In this document: in pieces, positions 55,875-63,895 of the stretch
How positions within the stretch are numbered: the first letter of the stretch is position 1
Layout: each line of letters opens with the position of its first letter
Origin: JAPOUP01 sp965221405
GTDB lineage: Bacteria; Pseudomonadota; Alphaproteobacteria; Rhodobacterales; Rhodobacteraceae
Direction: 5' to 3'
Assembly (NCBI GenBank): GCA_965221405.1
Contig: CBDCSE010000002.1
Span: forward strand, 310,001 to 374,000
Length of the DNA: 64,000 nucleotides
Notes under the pieces: model-generated
The model's input: the letters and a program-made list of their open reading frames with translations, nothing else
Told to the model about the DNA's origin: nothing
Database searches by the model: none
Program-made: the position numbers and the translations under genes

Positions 55875-56581
55875 TCAACGCGGGCCTCCCGCCCGGGCGG
55901 CGGGCTCTGTCAACCGGAAAGGTCGCCCGGGCGGGCATCGGCATACCGGTAATGGCCATGCCGTTCGCCGCGATCGGGCCAGGCGGTTGCGCGACGCGGG
56001 CAGGGGCTGTAAGACCGTCACCATGCAGCGCTTTCCGCGGTCAGATTTGATTTCGTTCCCCTCTGGGAGCGCAAACTCGACAATGTCATGGGCGAGACCG
56101 AATTCGACCGCCTGATCGGCAGTGATGTAAACCTCCCTGAAACGTCTGTCGTTCAGGGTCGCGGCGGGAATACGTGCGCGCTCGCGCAGGATGTCTTCGG
56201 TTCTTTGGTCATCCGCCAGCGCGGCGGTAAGCGCTGACTGAAGCTGCTCCGCCGGCATACTGCTGTTTATGGCGGGCATTTGCGTCGGGTGAAGCATGAA
56301 TATCCCGTGCCTGGAGCAATGCCGGACCTCCGCCGACACGTAGACCGCGGTCGCTATCGACATGACGGTGCTGGTGTTGTTGACGGTGAATTTCACGGGC
56401 AAACCCCGGATGTGATTGTATAGGTACAGGCCGTCCGCGACGTAGCCGCCCGTCGAACTCAGGCAAAGGTAAATCTCTCTTCACACCCCCGGTTGACGGC
56501 GTGGTTGAGCGCGGCGGCGATGCGCGTCGCGGTCGCCGGCTCGATCGCGCCGGTAAATCCGTAATGGGCCGTCTTCGTCAC
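55875..56581 (-). pseudogene. ClpP-type (S14) serine protease, 2-bp frameshift
   Basis: A GTG at 56581 opens VTKTAHYGFTGAIEPATATR and IAAALNHAVNRGCEE. A repeated dinucleotide (CTCTCT at 56474-56480, GAGAG on the coding strand) then shifts the frame. It resumes as YLCLSSTGGYVADGLYLYNH, VKFTVNNTSTVMSIATAVYV (nucleophile Ser in VMSIA) and FMLHPTQ (His), then VYITADQAVEFGLAHDIVEF and a tail to 55875. Removing one AG restores a protein of about 235 residues, a ClpP/SppA-like protease. From an internal start the distal part could still be made, without the first domain. Confidence 0.75.
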
Positions 56582-56620
56582 TTTCCCGGCTTTCGTCCCC
56601 GTTTCGCGTCCGTCTTTACC

Positions 56621-57166
56621 TTATGAATGGCCGCGGTCAATCTCCGTCCGAACGCCCGGCACGGAGCCGTCGGGACGGAGGGTGACGCCCTCTTTCATCA
56701 GCCATTCGCCCGCGCCTTCGTGAGGGCGCAAACCTTTGCCCACGACACGCCACCACGGAAAGGTTCCCGGCCTGCCGTCGCGCTCGGCGTTGTCCGTTTC
56801 GGCCCTGATCACCTGCCCGACGGCCGGACCGGCCCCGGCATGGCCGAAAACCTCCCGCGAGATGTCGCCGTAGGTGACGACCGTTCCCTGGCGCAGGCGC
56901 CTCACGGTCCGGCGGATTTCGGCGGCTTTTCCGTCAGTCATTCGCGTATCCCCCTGCGGCGCTTCCAGTATGGCCTTACGCCGGCGACGCGCCGTTTCCC
57001 AGTCCCCGTCCTCCGGCGGCTCGATCCGGACGAGCGTTCCCGGCGTCGCCAGCGTCGCCTTCAGGCAGGTGCGTCTCCCCTCCGTGTCGCTCAGCGCGTG
57101 GAGCGGTTCGCGGATTTGGTCCGTCCGTTCCAGGACCTCCCGGAGCATCCGCCCGTTACCGGCCAT
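56621..57166 (-). CDS. Alkyltransferase-like (ATL) protein, MGMT-type DNA-binding domain
   Basis: The C-terminal about 105 residues are the DNA-binding domain of O6-alkylguanine-DNA alkyltransferase: IRRTVRRLRQGTVVTYGDIS, GPAVGQVIRAETDN, and the active-site loop as FPWWRVVGKG instead of PCHRV. A Trp in place of the acceptor Cys is the hallmark of ATL proteins, which bind alkylated bases and hand them to nucleotide excision repair. The long frame starts at ATG 57166, but ATG 56941, after CAGGGGGATACGCG, gives a standard-size ATL of 106 residues and may be the real start. The added N-terminal 75 residues are unrecognised. It starts next to the stop of the small lipoprotein frame. Confidence 0.75.
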   Translation of the reverse strand: MAGNGRMLREVLERTDQIREPLHALSDTEGRRTCLKATLATPGTLVRIEPPEDGDWETARRRRKAILEAPQGDTRMTDGKAAEIRRTVRRLRQGTVVTYGDISREVFGHAGAGPAVGQVIRAETDNAERDGRPGTFPWWRVVGKGLRPHEGAGEWLMKEGVTLRPDGSVPGVRTEIDRGHS

Positions 57167-57346
57167 TCATTCATCCACGGGGCGCGGGACCGTCGGGCGT
57201 TCCGGTTTGCCTCTATTCCGCCTCTTTCCTGGCCCCGAACGCGCCCACGATGCCTTGCCGCTCGAAGATCCCGGCCCCGCGCCACCGCAGGCGGCCAGGG
57301 CCACCGCTCCCGCCAGCGTGACGGCGGGCACCAACGCTTTCGGCAC
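57167..57346 (-). CDS. Short lipoprotein-leader frame; collapsed paralogue of the surface lipoprotein
   Basis: A GTG at 57346, three bases downstream of the previous gene's stop and with GGGGGA upstream, opens VPKALVPAVTLAGAVALAAC, a signal peptide with lipobox LAAC. After GGAGPG the sequence in this frame is meaningless. In the next frame it reads GIFERQGIVGAFGARKEAE and stops at 57213, the conserved C-terminal motif (VGAFGA) seen also in the lipoprotein at the window's right edge. I read this as a second lipoprotein gene reduced to its leader and its last 19 codons by an internal deletion. The 59-residue product may be made but is unlikely to work. Confidence 0.5.
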   Translation of the reverse strand: MPKALVPAVTLAGAVALAACGGAGPGSSSGKASWARSGPGKRRNRGKPERPTVPRPVDE

Positions 57347-57348
57347 CG

Positions 57349-58438
57349 TCAGAAATCCCCCGTCGCCCCGTAGTGCGCGCCCGTGAAGGTCAGTTCCGAC
57401 CCCCCGGAGGTTTCCGCCGTTCCCGCGTGGGTGCCGGCGACCAGCCGGGGATCGCCCTCGCCGTCGGGCATCGATGACAGGCTGGCTCCCCAGGACCCTT
57501 GCGTGCGCAGCCCGGTATACCTCGGATCGATATATGTCAGGCTCCCCGTCATCCTCCCGTCGCCGTCGATGTCCGCTGGCTGCAGGACGAGGCGCGCGCC
57601 TCCGTACGGCTCAGAGACGAAATGCTGGATAGCGGTGTTTGGGAGAACGCGCACCGCCTCCTCGATCCGGATATTATGGACGCTTCCTGATATTGTCCGC
57701 CGGTCGAAATCGGCGGTGGCGGTGAAGTCGCCCGAGTACGCCCCAACCTCAACGGCTCCCTCCGGGGCGGCGGGGGCGTCGGTTCCGGCGACCCCCACGT
57801 AGACGCCGCCGGCGACGCCTTTGTATTTGGCGGACCCGATCCCCTGAACGGCGGGGCGCGAGAGCTCCGGGCCGTCCACGACGGCGCCGATCTCCGCGCC
57901 GTCCGCATCGATGTGGAGCCAGTAGCCACCCGCCATCCAGTCGCTGAGGTCGTTCGGGTCGTAGTCCGCCAGCCCGGTGGCGATCGTAACGGACCCGGCA
58001 TCGAAACGGACCATCTCCGCGAGCTCGGCGGTTCGCCCGGAGGGGGAGGCCGTGTCGTAGGCGTCATAGCTGTGCCGCGCCGAGTTCAGCGCCGTTTGGC
58101 TTCCGTCCGAGCGGCGGATCCGGGCGGTGAAGCTGCCGTTGCCCTCACGCGTGATCTCCGCGCCCGTGACGGCGGCGACGTTCACGCCGAAAGACTGGTG
58201 AACGCTCCCGAATTGGGGCTCCGCGTCCTCCGCTGCCTCGGCGGCCGCCGCTATCGTTTCGGTGTTGGCGACGATGGCGGCATCCGCTCTGTCGGGCCGC
58301 GGCTGCGGGAGCTGCCTCCCGTCGCCGTTCCCGTTGCCTCCGCCACCACCGCCGCACGCCGTCAGAAGGGCGATGGCCGCAACGGCGGCGGTTAGTCCCT
58401 CAAATCGGGGGGGGGGGGGGGGTGATCGATGCTTTCAT
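57349..58438 (-). pseudogene. TbpB-like surface lipoprotein with out-of-frame homopolymer (phase-variable candidate)
   Basis: An ATG at 58438, after a strong GGAAGGAACGCCAA, opens MKASIT and then a run of 16 C. As sequenced this leads to a stop after 12 codons. With 15 or 18 C the frame continues RFEGLTAAVAAIALLTACGG, a signal peptide with lipobox LTAC, and then without interruption to the stop at 57349, giving about 360 residues. The body resembles transferrin-binding-protein-like surface lipoproteins (beta-rich, Gly-rich): ARHSYDAYDTASPSGRTAEL, MAGGYWLHIDADGAEIGAVV, GSAKYKGVAGGVYVGVAGTD, YSGDFTATADFDRRTISGSV, GDPRLVAGTHAGTAETSGGS, FTGAHYGATGDF. Such proteins are exported to the cell surface, often with Slam partners. 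Called pseudogene only because this copy is out of frame. Confidence 0.75.
58407..58422. repeat. Homopolymeric tract of 16 G
   Basis: Sixteen consecutive G on the plus strand (C on the coding strand of the lipoprotein gene), six codons after its start. No other run of this length is in the window. Tracts of this size slip during replication and act as on/off switches in phase-variable surface genes. Confidence 0.9.
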
Positions 58439-59188
58439 TTGGCGTTCCTTCCATGTGTTGGCCCGTCGGCCACGGAAGGGAACCGGCGGGCTAGGGAGCA
58501 TGCGCGGCCAGCCTAGCGCATGCGGAGACGGCGGCGCAACCCCCGGGGTAGCGTTGCGCCGGGCCGGTACCGGCCCCCTGGCGCAGTTCAGCGCACAAAC
58601 CATACGATGCCCCCGGGTGTGGTTCTCGTATGGCGCACTGATGTTTCTGCAATAGTCTGAAATTAAACGACATTCTGCTGGCCGGATCGGGAGATTGCCC
58701 CCGATCCGGCCGATTCCGCGAAAATCCGGGGCATAGGCCGCGGCTTTTCCGCGCCCGCCGCCTTTCCCGGGCCTGAGCCGCCACGACGACCGGAAGCCAC
58801 AATCCGCCAGCGACAACCGGCCGATGGCGCACCTCCCGCTCGCCGCGTGATTCGCGAACGGAACGCCAGGGGATCGAAAGGGAACCATACGAGAATCGCA
58901 CCCATGCCCCCTACAGGGATTGCGTCCATCCGACTGACCGTCTACCGTCCGGATCGGGAAAGGGGCGTCCGAGGCCCCGACGGAGGCATCCGACAATGAG
59001 GGAACCGGAGTGATCCGGTCGGGTCGCGCCGCCCGCGCCGGTCGTTCAGACCGATCTTCATTCCCGTTCTCCACGCAGAACGCCCTGAGACGTGAGAGCG
59101 CGGGCAGTGGTTGGTGGTTGGTGGTTGCCGCCGGAACGGCTTGCGGCGCTGTAGGGTGTCTCTGACGCGCCGTATGACCGAAGCAGGG
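58439..59188. other. Gene-poor region upstream of the surface lipoprotein
   Basis: About 750 bases with no supported gene. It must hold the lipoprotein promoter. The 11-mer CCATACGAGAA occurs in inverted orientation at about 58626-58636 and 58887-58897, enclosing some 270 bases, which could be a small mobile element. GGTTGGTGGTTGGTGGTTG is a short tandem repeat around 59109-59128. Confidence 0.45.
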
Positions 59189-59560
59189 TCAGGTATCCCG
59201 GCTATCGGACTTAGGGTTTTTCCTGATAGCAACATTCAGGTCGCCAACTATTGGCCTCCCGGCTGATAGCTCCATGACTATCGGCATGGCCTTGGCTTTC
59301 TCCACGATCCGCCGCTGCTCGTCTTCCGGCTTTCCGGGCATCTGTTCCATGCGGGAAAGTAACTCCTTGATACCCGCCAGTATCTCACCGTGACGTGCCC
59401 GAGCGGTCTTGCGGTCGCCGCGCCTGCCGATCCATTGGGAAACATGTCCACGATTCCGATGAGCGTTATGCCCTTCCGCCCTTCGGTTTGGCATTGGACT
59501 TGCATAGACCTTATAGTCGGGCCCAATCAATTGGTGACAGACGCTGTTGGCGGGGTCCAT
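59189..59560 (-). CDS. Hypothetical protein (uncertain)
   Basis: A frame of 123 residues from ATG 59560 (open to 59623). It has a plausible amphipathic helix (EILAGIKELLSRMEQMPGKP, EDEQRRIVEKAKAM) and a basic middle part. I do not recognise it. It is divergent from cobQ with about 110 bases between. Composition looks more protein-like than the shadow frames nearby, but evidence is only the frame and its position. Confidence 0.35.
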   Translation of the reverse strand: MDPANSVCHQLIGPDYKVYASPMPNRRAEGHNAHRNRGHVSQWIGRRGDRKTARARHGEILAGIKELLSRMEQMPGKPEDEQRRIVEKAKAMPIVMELSAGRPIVGDLNVAIRKNPKSDSRDT

Positions 59561-59668
59561 GGAGATCATGACGCAACGTTTCCACCCCCCGTCCGGTCCC
59601 ACGTGTCCGGATCCGCAATTCACTCGAAGGCAAAGCGGCGCGGGGAAAGAGGCGGCGAAGAGCTGATC

Positions 59669-61141
59669 ATGGCAGGGGCGATCATGATCCAGGGCACCGG
59701 CTCGAACGTGGGGAAATCGCTGATTGTGGCTGGCTTGGCCAGAGCACTCGCGAACCGGGGCATTTCAGTAGCCCCCTTCAAGCCACAGAACATGTCCAAT
59801 AACTCCGCTGTGACCGTCGACGGAGGGGAAATCGGCAGATCACAGGCCCTTCAGGCCCGCGCCGCCAGACATCCGTCAACCGTGAATATGAACCCGGTAC
59901 TGCTGAAACCGGAGTCCGACACCGGCTCCCAGATCGTGGTTCAAGGCAAGCGGATGACAACCGTCAGGGCGGGCGAATACGCCAGAATGAAGCGGGCACT
60001 TCTGCCAAAGGTTATGGAAAGTTTCGGAAGGCTCGCGAAATCGGTGGATCTTGTGCTGGTCGAGGGCGCGGGCAGTCCTGCCGAGACAAACCTGCGGGCA
60101 GGAGACATCGCGAATATGGGTTTTGCGGAGGCGGCCGGAATACCGGTCCTTCTCGTAGCCGACATCGATCGGGGTGGTGTAATCGCGCAGGTGGTAGGAA
60201 CTCACGCGGTTCTGGAACGTGCGGATCGCCACCGGATATCGGCTTTCATCGTCAACAGATTCAGGGGAGACGTTTCCCTGTTCCAAAGGGCGATGCCGGA
60301 AATGGAACGCCGGACAGGTTGGACAGGGCTCGGCATAGTGCCGTGGTTCAACGACGCCTGGAAGCTGCCGGCCGAAGACATCATGGACATCGGCTCAACC
60401 AATGGCGGGCCGTTTAGGGTCATTGTGCCACGACTGAACCGGATCGCGAATTTTGACGACCTTGATCCGCTTGCGGCGGAACCCGATGCCAGCGTCGAAA
60501 TCGTGGAGCCGGGGCGGGCGCTTCCGGGCAACGCTAATTTGGTGCTAATCCCGGGGTCGAAATCGACCATCGCGGATCTTGCCGATTTCAGAACCCAGGG
60601 ATGGGATATAGACCTGCGGGCCCATGTGCGGCGCGGCGGCCACGTTCTCGGCCTGTGCGGCGGCTACCAGATGCTCGGCAAGGAAATAGTTGACGCGGAA
60701 GGCATCGAAGGCAAAGCCGGACGTTTTCCGGGCCTTGGCCTGCTGGACGTGGTAACCGCGATGCATCCTGACAAACGGACCACGAGAACCGAAGCCGTCT
60801 ATACGAAAACGGGTGATCACGTCAACGGATACGAGATTCATCTCGGCAGAACGGAGGGCCCGGACCGGGAACGGGCATGGCTGCGTATCGGAGGACGGAC
60901 CGAAGGGGCGGCAAGCCCGGACGGGCGCGTCAGGGGAAGCTATCTTCACGGACTATTCACGTCAGACGGCTTTCGAAACTCGTTTCTGGCCGAACTTGGC
61001 GGAACGGGAAGCGGGCTTTGCCATGAGGCGATGATCGAAACAGCGCTTGAGGAACTGGCGTCGCATCTGGAAACGCATATGGATGTCGACGCCCTCATAT
61101 CCGTCGCGGCACTGGGCAACGGCTCGACCGCACCGCCATAA
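59669..61141 (+). CDS. cobQ: Adenosylcobyric acid synthase (glutamine-hydrolysing)
   Basis: A 490-residue enzyme that amidates four side chains of adenosylcobyrinic acid a,c-diamide with glutamine and ATP, late in cobalamin synthesis. The DTBS-like N-terminal domain has the P-loop QGTGSNVGKSLIVAGLARA (about 8-26) and VAPFKPQNMSNNSAVTVDGG. DLVLVEGAGSPAETNLRAGD follows. The C-terminal type I-like glutaminase has HVLGLCGGYQMLGKEIVD with the catalytic Cys (about 331) and GSYLHGLFTSDGFRN with the His. I chose ATG 59669; upstream frame to 59390 is unrelated. No cobalamin riboswitch is evident upstream and no other cob gene is in the window. Confidence 0.95.
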   Translation: MAGAIMIQGTGSNVGKSLIVAGLARALANRGISVAPFKPQNMSNNSAVTVDGGEIGRSQALQARAARHPSTVNMNPVLLKPESDTGSQIVVQGKRMTTVRAGEYARMKRALLPKVMESFGRLAKSVDLVLVEGAGSPAETNLRAGDIANMGFAEAAGIPVLLVADIDRGGVIAQVVGTHAVLERADRHRISAFIVNRFRGDVSLFQRAMPEMERRTGWTGLGIVPWFNDAWKLPAEDIMDIGSTNGGPFRVIVPRLNRIANFDDLDPLAAEPDASVEIVEPGRALPGNANLVLIPGSKSTIADLADFRTQGWDIDLRAHVRRGGHVLGLCGGYQMLGKEIVDAEGIEGKAGRFPGLGLLDVVTAMHPDKRTTRTEAVYTKTGDHVNGYEIHLGRTEGPDRERAWLRIGGRTEGAASPDGRVRGSYLHGLFTSDGFRNSFLAELGGTGSGLCHEAMIETALEELASHLETHMDVDALISVAALGNGSTAPP

Positions 61142-61221
61142 ATCGAGCCATATCACGCGACACTCCAGATCGAGAGGTCACCATCACGCTCAATGACGGC
61201 CTCGCCCGTTTCAGTGGTAGT

Positions 61222-62655
61222 CTATTGCCCGTTGAGAGCCCTCTGGACACGGTCAAGATCGCGGCCGCGGTCGCTCGGCGATCCGATTGAACGTGGACCC
61301 GAATTGGCTGGACTGTAATGATCCGCCGGATCGTAAGTGACCACGTCAAGACCCAAATCCTTCACCGTGAGCACACCCATCGCCGAGAGAAGCGAATACC
61401 GCGAGAGGTATTGCTCAACCTCGGAACCAATGAGAATCGATCGCGCATCCAGAAGTTCCTGCTCGGCATCCAGCACGTCAAGAGTTGTACGGGAACCGAA
61501 CCGGGCTTCCTCACGCACGCCTTCGTAAGCGAGCTGGCTGGCGGTTACCTGTCGCCTGCTCGCCTCGGTTCGAGCGGCCGACACCTGCAGCATGGCCCAG
61601 GCGGTTCCCACTCCGAGTTCAACATCTATGACGGATTGGAGGAGCGCAGCACGTGTGGCGTCCCGGCGGGCCTCCATCTGCCGCAGAGCGGGCCTCAAAC
61701 CACCGCGGTAAAGAGGAAGAGTGGCGCGAAGCCCCGCTCCGTAGCTATGATCGGACTGATCGTCAATGGAAAGATTGAGGCCTGTCGTGACGTTAAATCC
61801 GCGCGCCGCATGCGCGCGCCGGACATTGGCCTCGGCTGCGTTTACGCTGCGCTGCGCCTCCTTGATTTGAGGATGGGTTCTTACGGCAACGCCCTTTGCA
61901 TCTTTCTCGGAATCCGCCGTCGCCGGCACCGGAACCGGCCATTCCAGATCATCGGGTTGCCGACCCACGACGGCTCTGTAAGTCTCGCGCGCAACCGCTA
62001 GATCGCCCTCCGCTGCGGCAAGATTGCCCCGGGCAGCGGACAGGCGCGCCTCGGCGATCGAAACGTCGGTGCGGGTAGCCTCTCCTACGTCGAACCTGTC
62101 CCGGGCGGCACGGAGCTCCTCAGTGATCAGTTCCACGTTGTTTTCACGCAGGGCGACGGACTGCGCCGTCCGAATCACATCCATGTAAGCCCGAACGGCA
62201 TCCAGAAGGATCTGCTGTTCAATCCGAACCAGTGCCGCGCGAAGTCCCAGTACGGTCTCCTTGGCAGCTTTGGCGGCAAGATCCGTCACGCCGTTGTCAA
62301 AAACCGTCAAGTCCATGGACAGTGCCACCGAACCAGACCAGTGCCTGCCGTCATTGTTGCGCTCAGGGCCGGACGTGTTTGCCTGTGTGACAAAGTTCAC
62401 AACAGGCAGAAGGGCTGCATATGCCTGGGCCACATCCTCATCGGCCGCGCGCAAGAGGGCCCGTCTCTGCTCCAGAAGGTTCGAGTTTCCATAAGCGGCA
62501 ACAAGCGTGTCGGCCAGCGTTTCAGCCGTGGCGTCCTGGACGAGGACAGATCCCGACGCGATGGCCCCGGACAGCAGAAATGTCTTAAGGCCATGACGGA
62601 ACGGTCGTTTACACCCCAATGCTCCACGCGGGAGGCGGCACCTAAATCTGATCAA
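61222..62655 (-). CDS. tolC: TolC-family outer-membrane channel protein
   Basis: A 477-residue outer-membrane efflux/type I secretion channel. A signal sequence (FLLSGAIASGSVLVQDATAE) is followed by the two structural repeats. ADTLVAAYGNSNLLEQRRAL, RAYMDVIRTAQSVALRENNV, RTDVSIAEARLSAARGNLAA and, in the second repeat, RTHPQIKEAQRSVNAAEANV, GAGLRATLPLYRGGLRPALR, GSRTTLDVLDAEQELLDARS are typical. The ATG overlaps the stop of the upstream methyltransferase by 4 bases, so both are co-translated, an arrangement I know from Rhodobacterales. It would work with an inner-membrane exporter and adaptor that are not in this window. Confidence 0.92.
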   Translation of the reverse strand: MIRFRCRLPRGALGCKRPFRHGLKTFLLSGAIASGSVLVQDATAETLADTLVAAYGNSNLLEQRRALLRAADEDVAQAYAALLPVVNFVTQANTSGPERNNDGRHWSGSVALSMDLTVFDNGVTDLAAKAAKETVLGLRAALVRIEQQILLDAVRAYMDVIRTAQSVALRENNVELITEELRAARDRFDVGEATRTDVSIAEARLSAARGNLAAAEGDLAVARETYRAVVGRQPDDLEWPVPVPATADSEKDAKGVAVRTHPQIKEAQRSVNAAEANVRRAHAARGFNVTTGLNLSIDDQSDHSYGAGLRATLPLYRGGLRPALRQMEARRDATRAALLQSVIDVELGVGTAWAMLQVSAARTEASRRQVTASQLAYEGVREEARFGSRTTLDVLDAEQELLDARSILIGSEVEQYLSRYSLLSAMGVLTVKDLGLDVVTYDPADHYSPANSGPRSIGSPSDRGRDLDRVQRALNGQ

Positions 62656-63305
62656 AGCTGAAACTCTCTCTCACGAACGAAACCCCGCAGGACCGGTGCC
62701 ACGGCATTGAACGCGTCGCGCCAGTCAACGGAACCGCCGTTCCTCAAACCCATCCGGCAGACACCAAGCGCTCCCTGAACGAATATCGCGGCAATGCGCC
62801 CACCATCCTTGATCTGGGACATAATGGCATTCGGCAGGATCTCGATCCCGCCTTGAAGCATAACCGCGTCGTAAGGACCGTGCCTGGGTCCGCCCTCGGC
62901 AAGCGGCGCGGGGAAAACCGCCACATTGTCGGCACCGGTCATCACGAGCCGGGCCTCCGCTTCCGCAGCCATTTCTGTATCTTCCTCCACCGCAATCACG
63001 GCCTCAGCGAGTCGAGCGACGACAGCTGAGGAATAGCCCAATCCGCAACCCAGATCCAGAACGAGTTCGCTGGGCCGGATGTCGAGCGCGTCTAGCATCT
63101 TCGCCAGCGTTCGGGGCTCCAGCATGACACGCCCGGGCCCAAGAACAATTTGCCCGTCGCAGTAGGCGGTTCCACGCACGCGGACCGGCACGAATTCCTC
63201 GCGCGGAACCGATAGCATGGCGTCGATGACAGCAAACTTGGTAACGTCGGAGGGTCGAATCTGCGTATCGACCATGGTCATGCGCTGGGCGGAAACTTCA
63301 ACCAT
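62652..63305 (-). CDS. pcm: Protein-L-isoaspartate O-methyltransferase family protein
   Basis: A 217-residue SAM-dependent methyltransferase. It starts at ATG 63305 (MVEVSAQRMTMVDTQIRPSD) after GGGGGC. MLSVPREEFVPVRVRGTAYC, LEPRTLAKMLDALDIRPSEL, the SAM motif I VLDLGCGLGYSSAVVARLA (about 91-109) and VIAVEEDTEM (motif II) are present. The family repairs isoaspartyl residues; in this clade it always stands before tolC. SAM motif I is well kept, but I cannot confirm the PCMT substrate residues by eye. Confidence 0.88.
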   Translation of the reverse strand: MVEVSAQRMTMVDTQIRPSDVTKFAVIDAMLSVPREEFVPVRVRGTAYCDGQIVLGPGRVMLEPRTLAKMLDALDIRPSELVLDLGCGLGYSSAVVARLAEAVIAVEEDTEMAAEAEARLVMTGADNVAVFPAPLAEGGPRHGPYDAVMLQGGIEILPNAIMSQIKDGGRIAAIFVQGALGVCRMGLRNGGSVDWRDAFNAVAPVLRGFVREREFQL

Positions 63306-63484
63306 TTTGCCCCCGGCCGTTTCGGACTGCGGTATCATCCTTCACTGTGCCACAGATTGGATGATGCGACAATAGACAGAGACGGACCCCGACCACCCGT
63401 CGGACCACACTCCGGTCAGTCATCAGGCGCGCTGGAAAGCACTATATCGAAGGCATTGACGCAAACGCCTGAAAGGATAGCGAC

Positions 63485-63835
63485 ATGACCCAGAGAGTGC
63501 CCGGAAAGTTCCGGCGAAGGGGACTCACCCTTGTTGAGATAGTTGAGATGTTTCCGACCCCCGATGAGTCGGCCGAGGCCTAGTTTAAACGCCAACGGTG
63601 GGGCGAGGAAGGGAATCCTTCGGAATGTCCCGGGTGCGGATGTACCGACAGGCTGCCGACGCTGGAAAACGGAAAGCTGGTGCCGTACCTCTGCAGCCAC
63701 TGTCGCGGCCACTTCAGCGTTCGCTACAGAACCGTCATGCAGGGATCGAAAATACCGCTGCGCAAGTGGGCCATCGCCATCTTTCTGTGGAACATGAGCC
63801 TGCCGGTTCTCCTATTTTCCGACCCGGGTGTTTAG
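63485..63835 (+). pseudogene. IS1595-family transposase, N-terminal fragment with nonsense codon
   Basis: ATG 63485 opens MTQRVPGKFRRRGLTLVEIV, EMFPTPDESAEA, then TAG (63581-63583) where Trp is expected, then FKRQRWGEEGNPSECPGCGC, LCSHCRGHFSVRYRTVMQGS, KIPLRKWAIAIFLWNMSL. This is the zinc-ribbon N-terminus of an IS1595-family transposase (CPGC and CSHC pairs), of another subgroup than the 34.8-kb copy. Homology stops at MSL and an unrelated tail ends at 63835. The DDE domain is missing. Confidence 0.8.
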
Positions 63836-63840
63836 GTGAT

Positions 63841-63873
63841 CCCCGGCCATCGCTGGCCGGGGGTCGTGTTTTT
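63841..63873 (+). terminator. Candidate Rho-independent terminator
   Basis: CCCCGGCCA (63841-63849), loop TCGC, TGGCCGGGG (63854-63862), then GTCGTGTTTTT. A perfect 9-bp GC-rich stem followed by a T-run in the plus direction. It lies just after the IS1595 fragment and just beyond the 3' end of the leftward lipoprotein gene, whose transcript it could also end as a hairpin. Confidence 0.6.
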
Positions 63874-63895
63874 CATCCGTGGTGGACGGTTCAGG

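Noticed and set aside
59109..59128. Short GGTTGGT tandem repeat as a possible CRISPR or minisatellite
   Set aside because: Only about three units with no spacers; too short to call. No CRISPR array was seen anywhere in the window.
59200..59668. Cobalamin riboswitch upstream of cobQ
   Set aside because: I could not find a convincing B12-box or the expected stem arrangement by eye.
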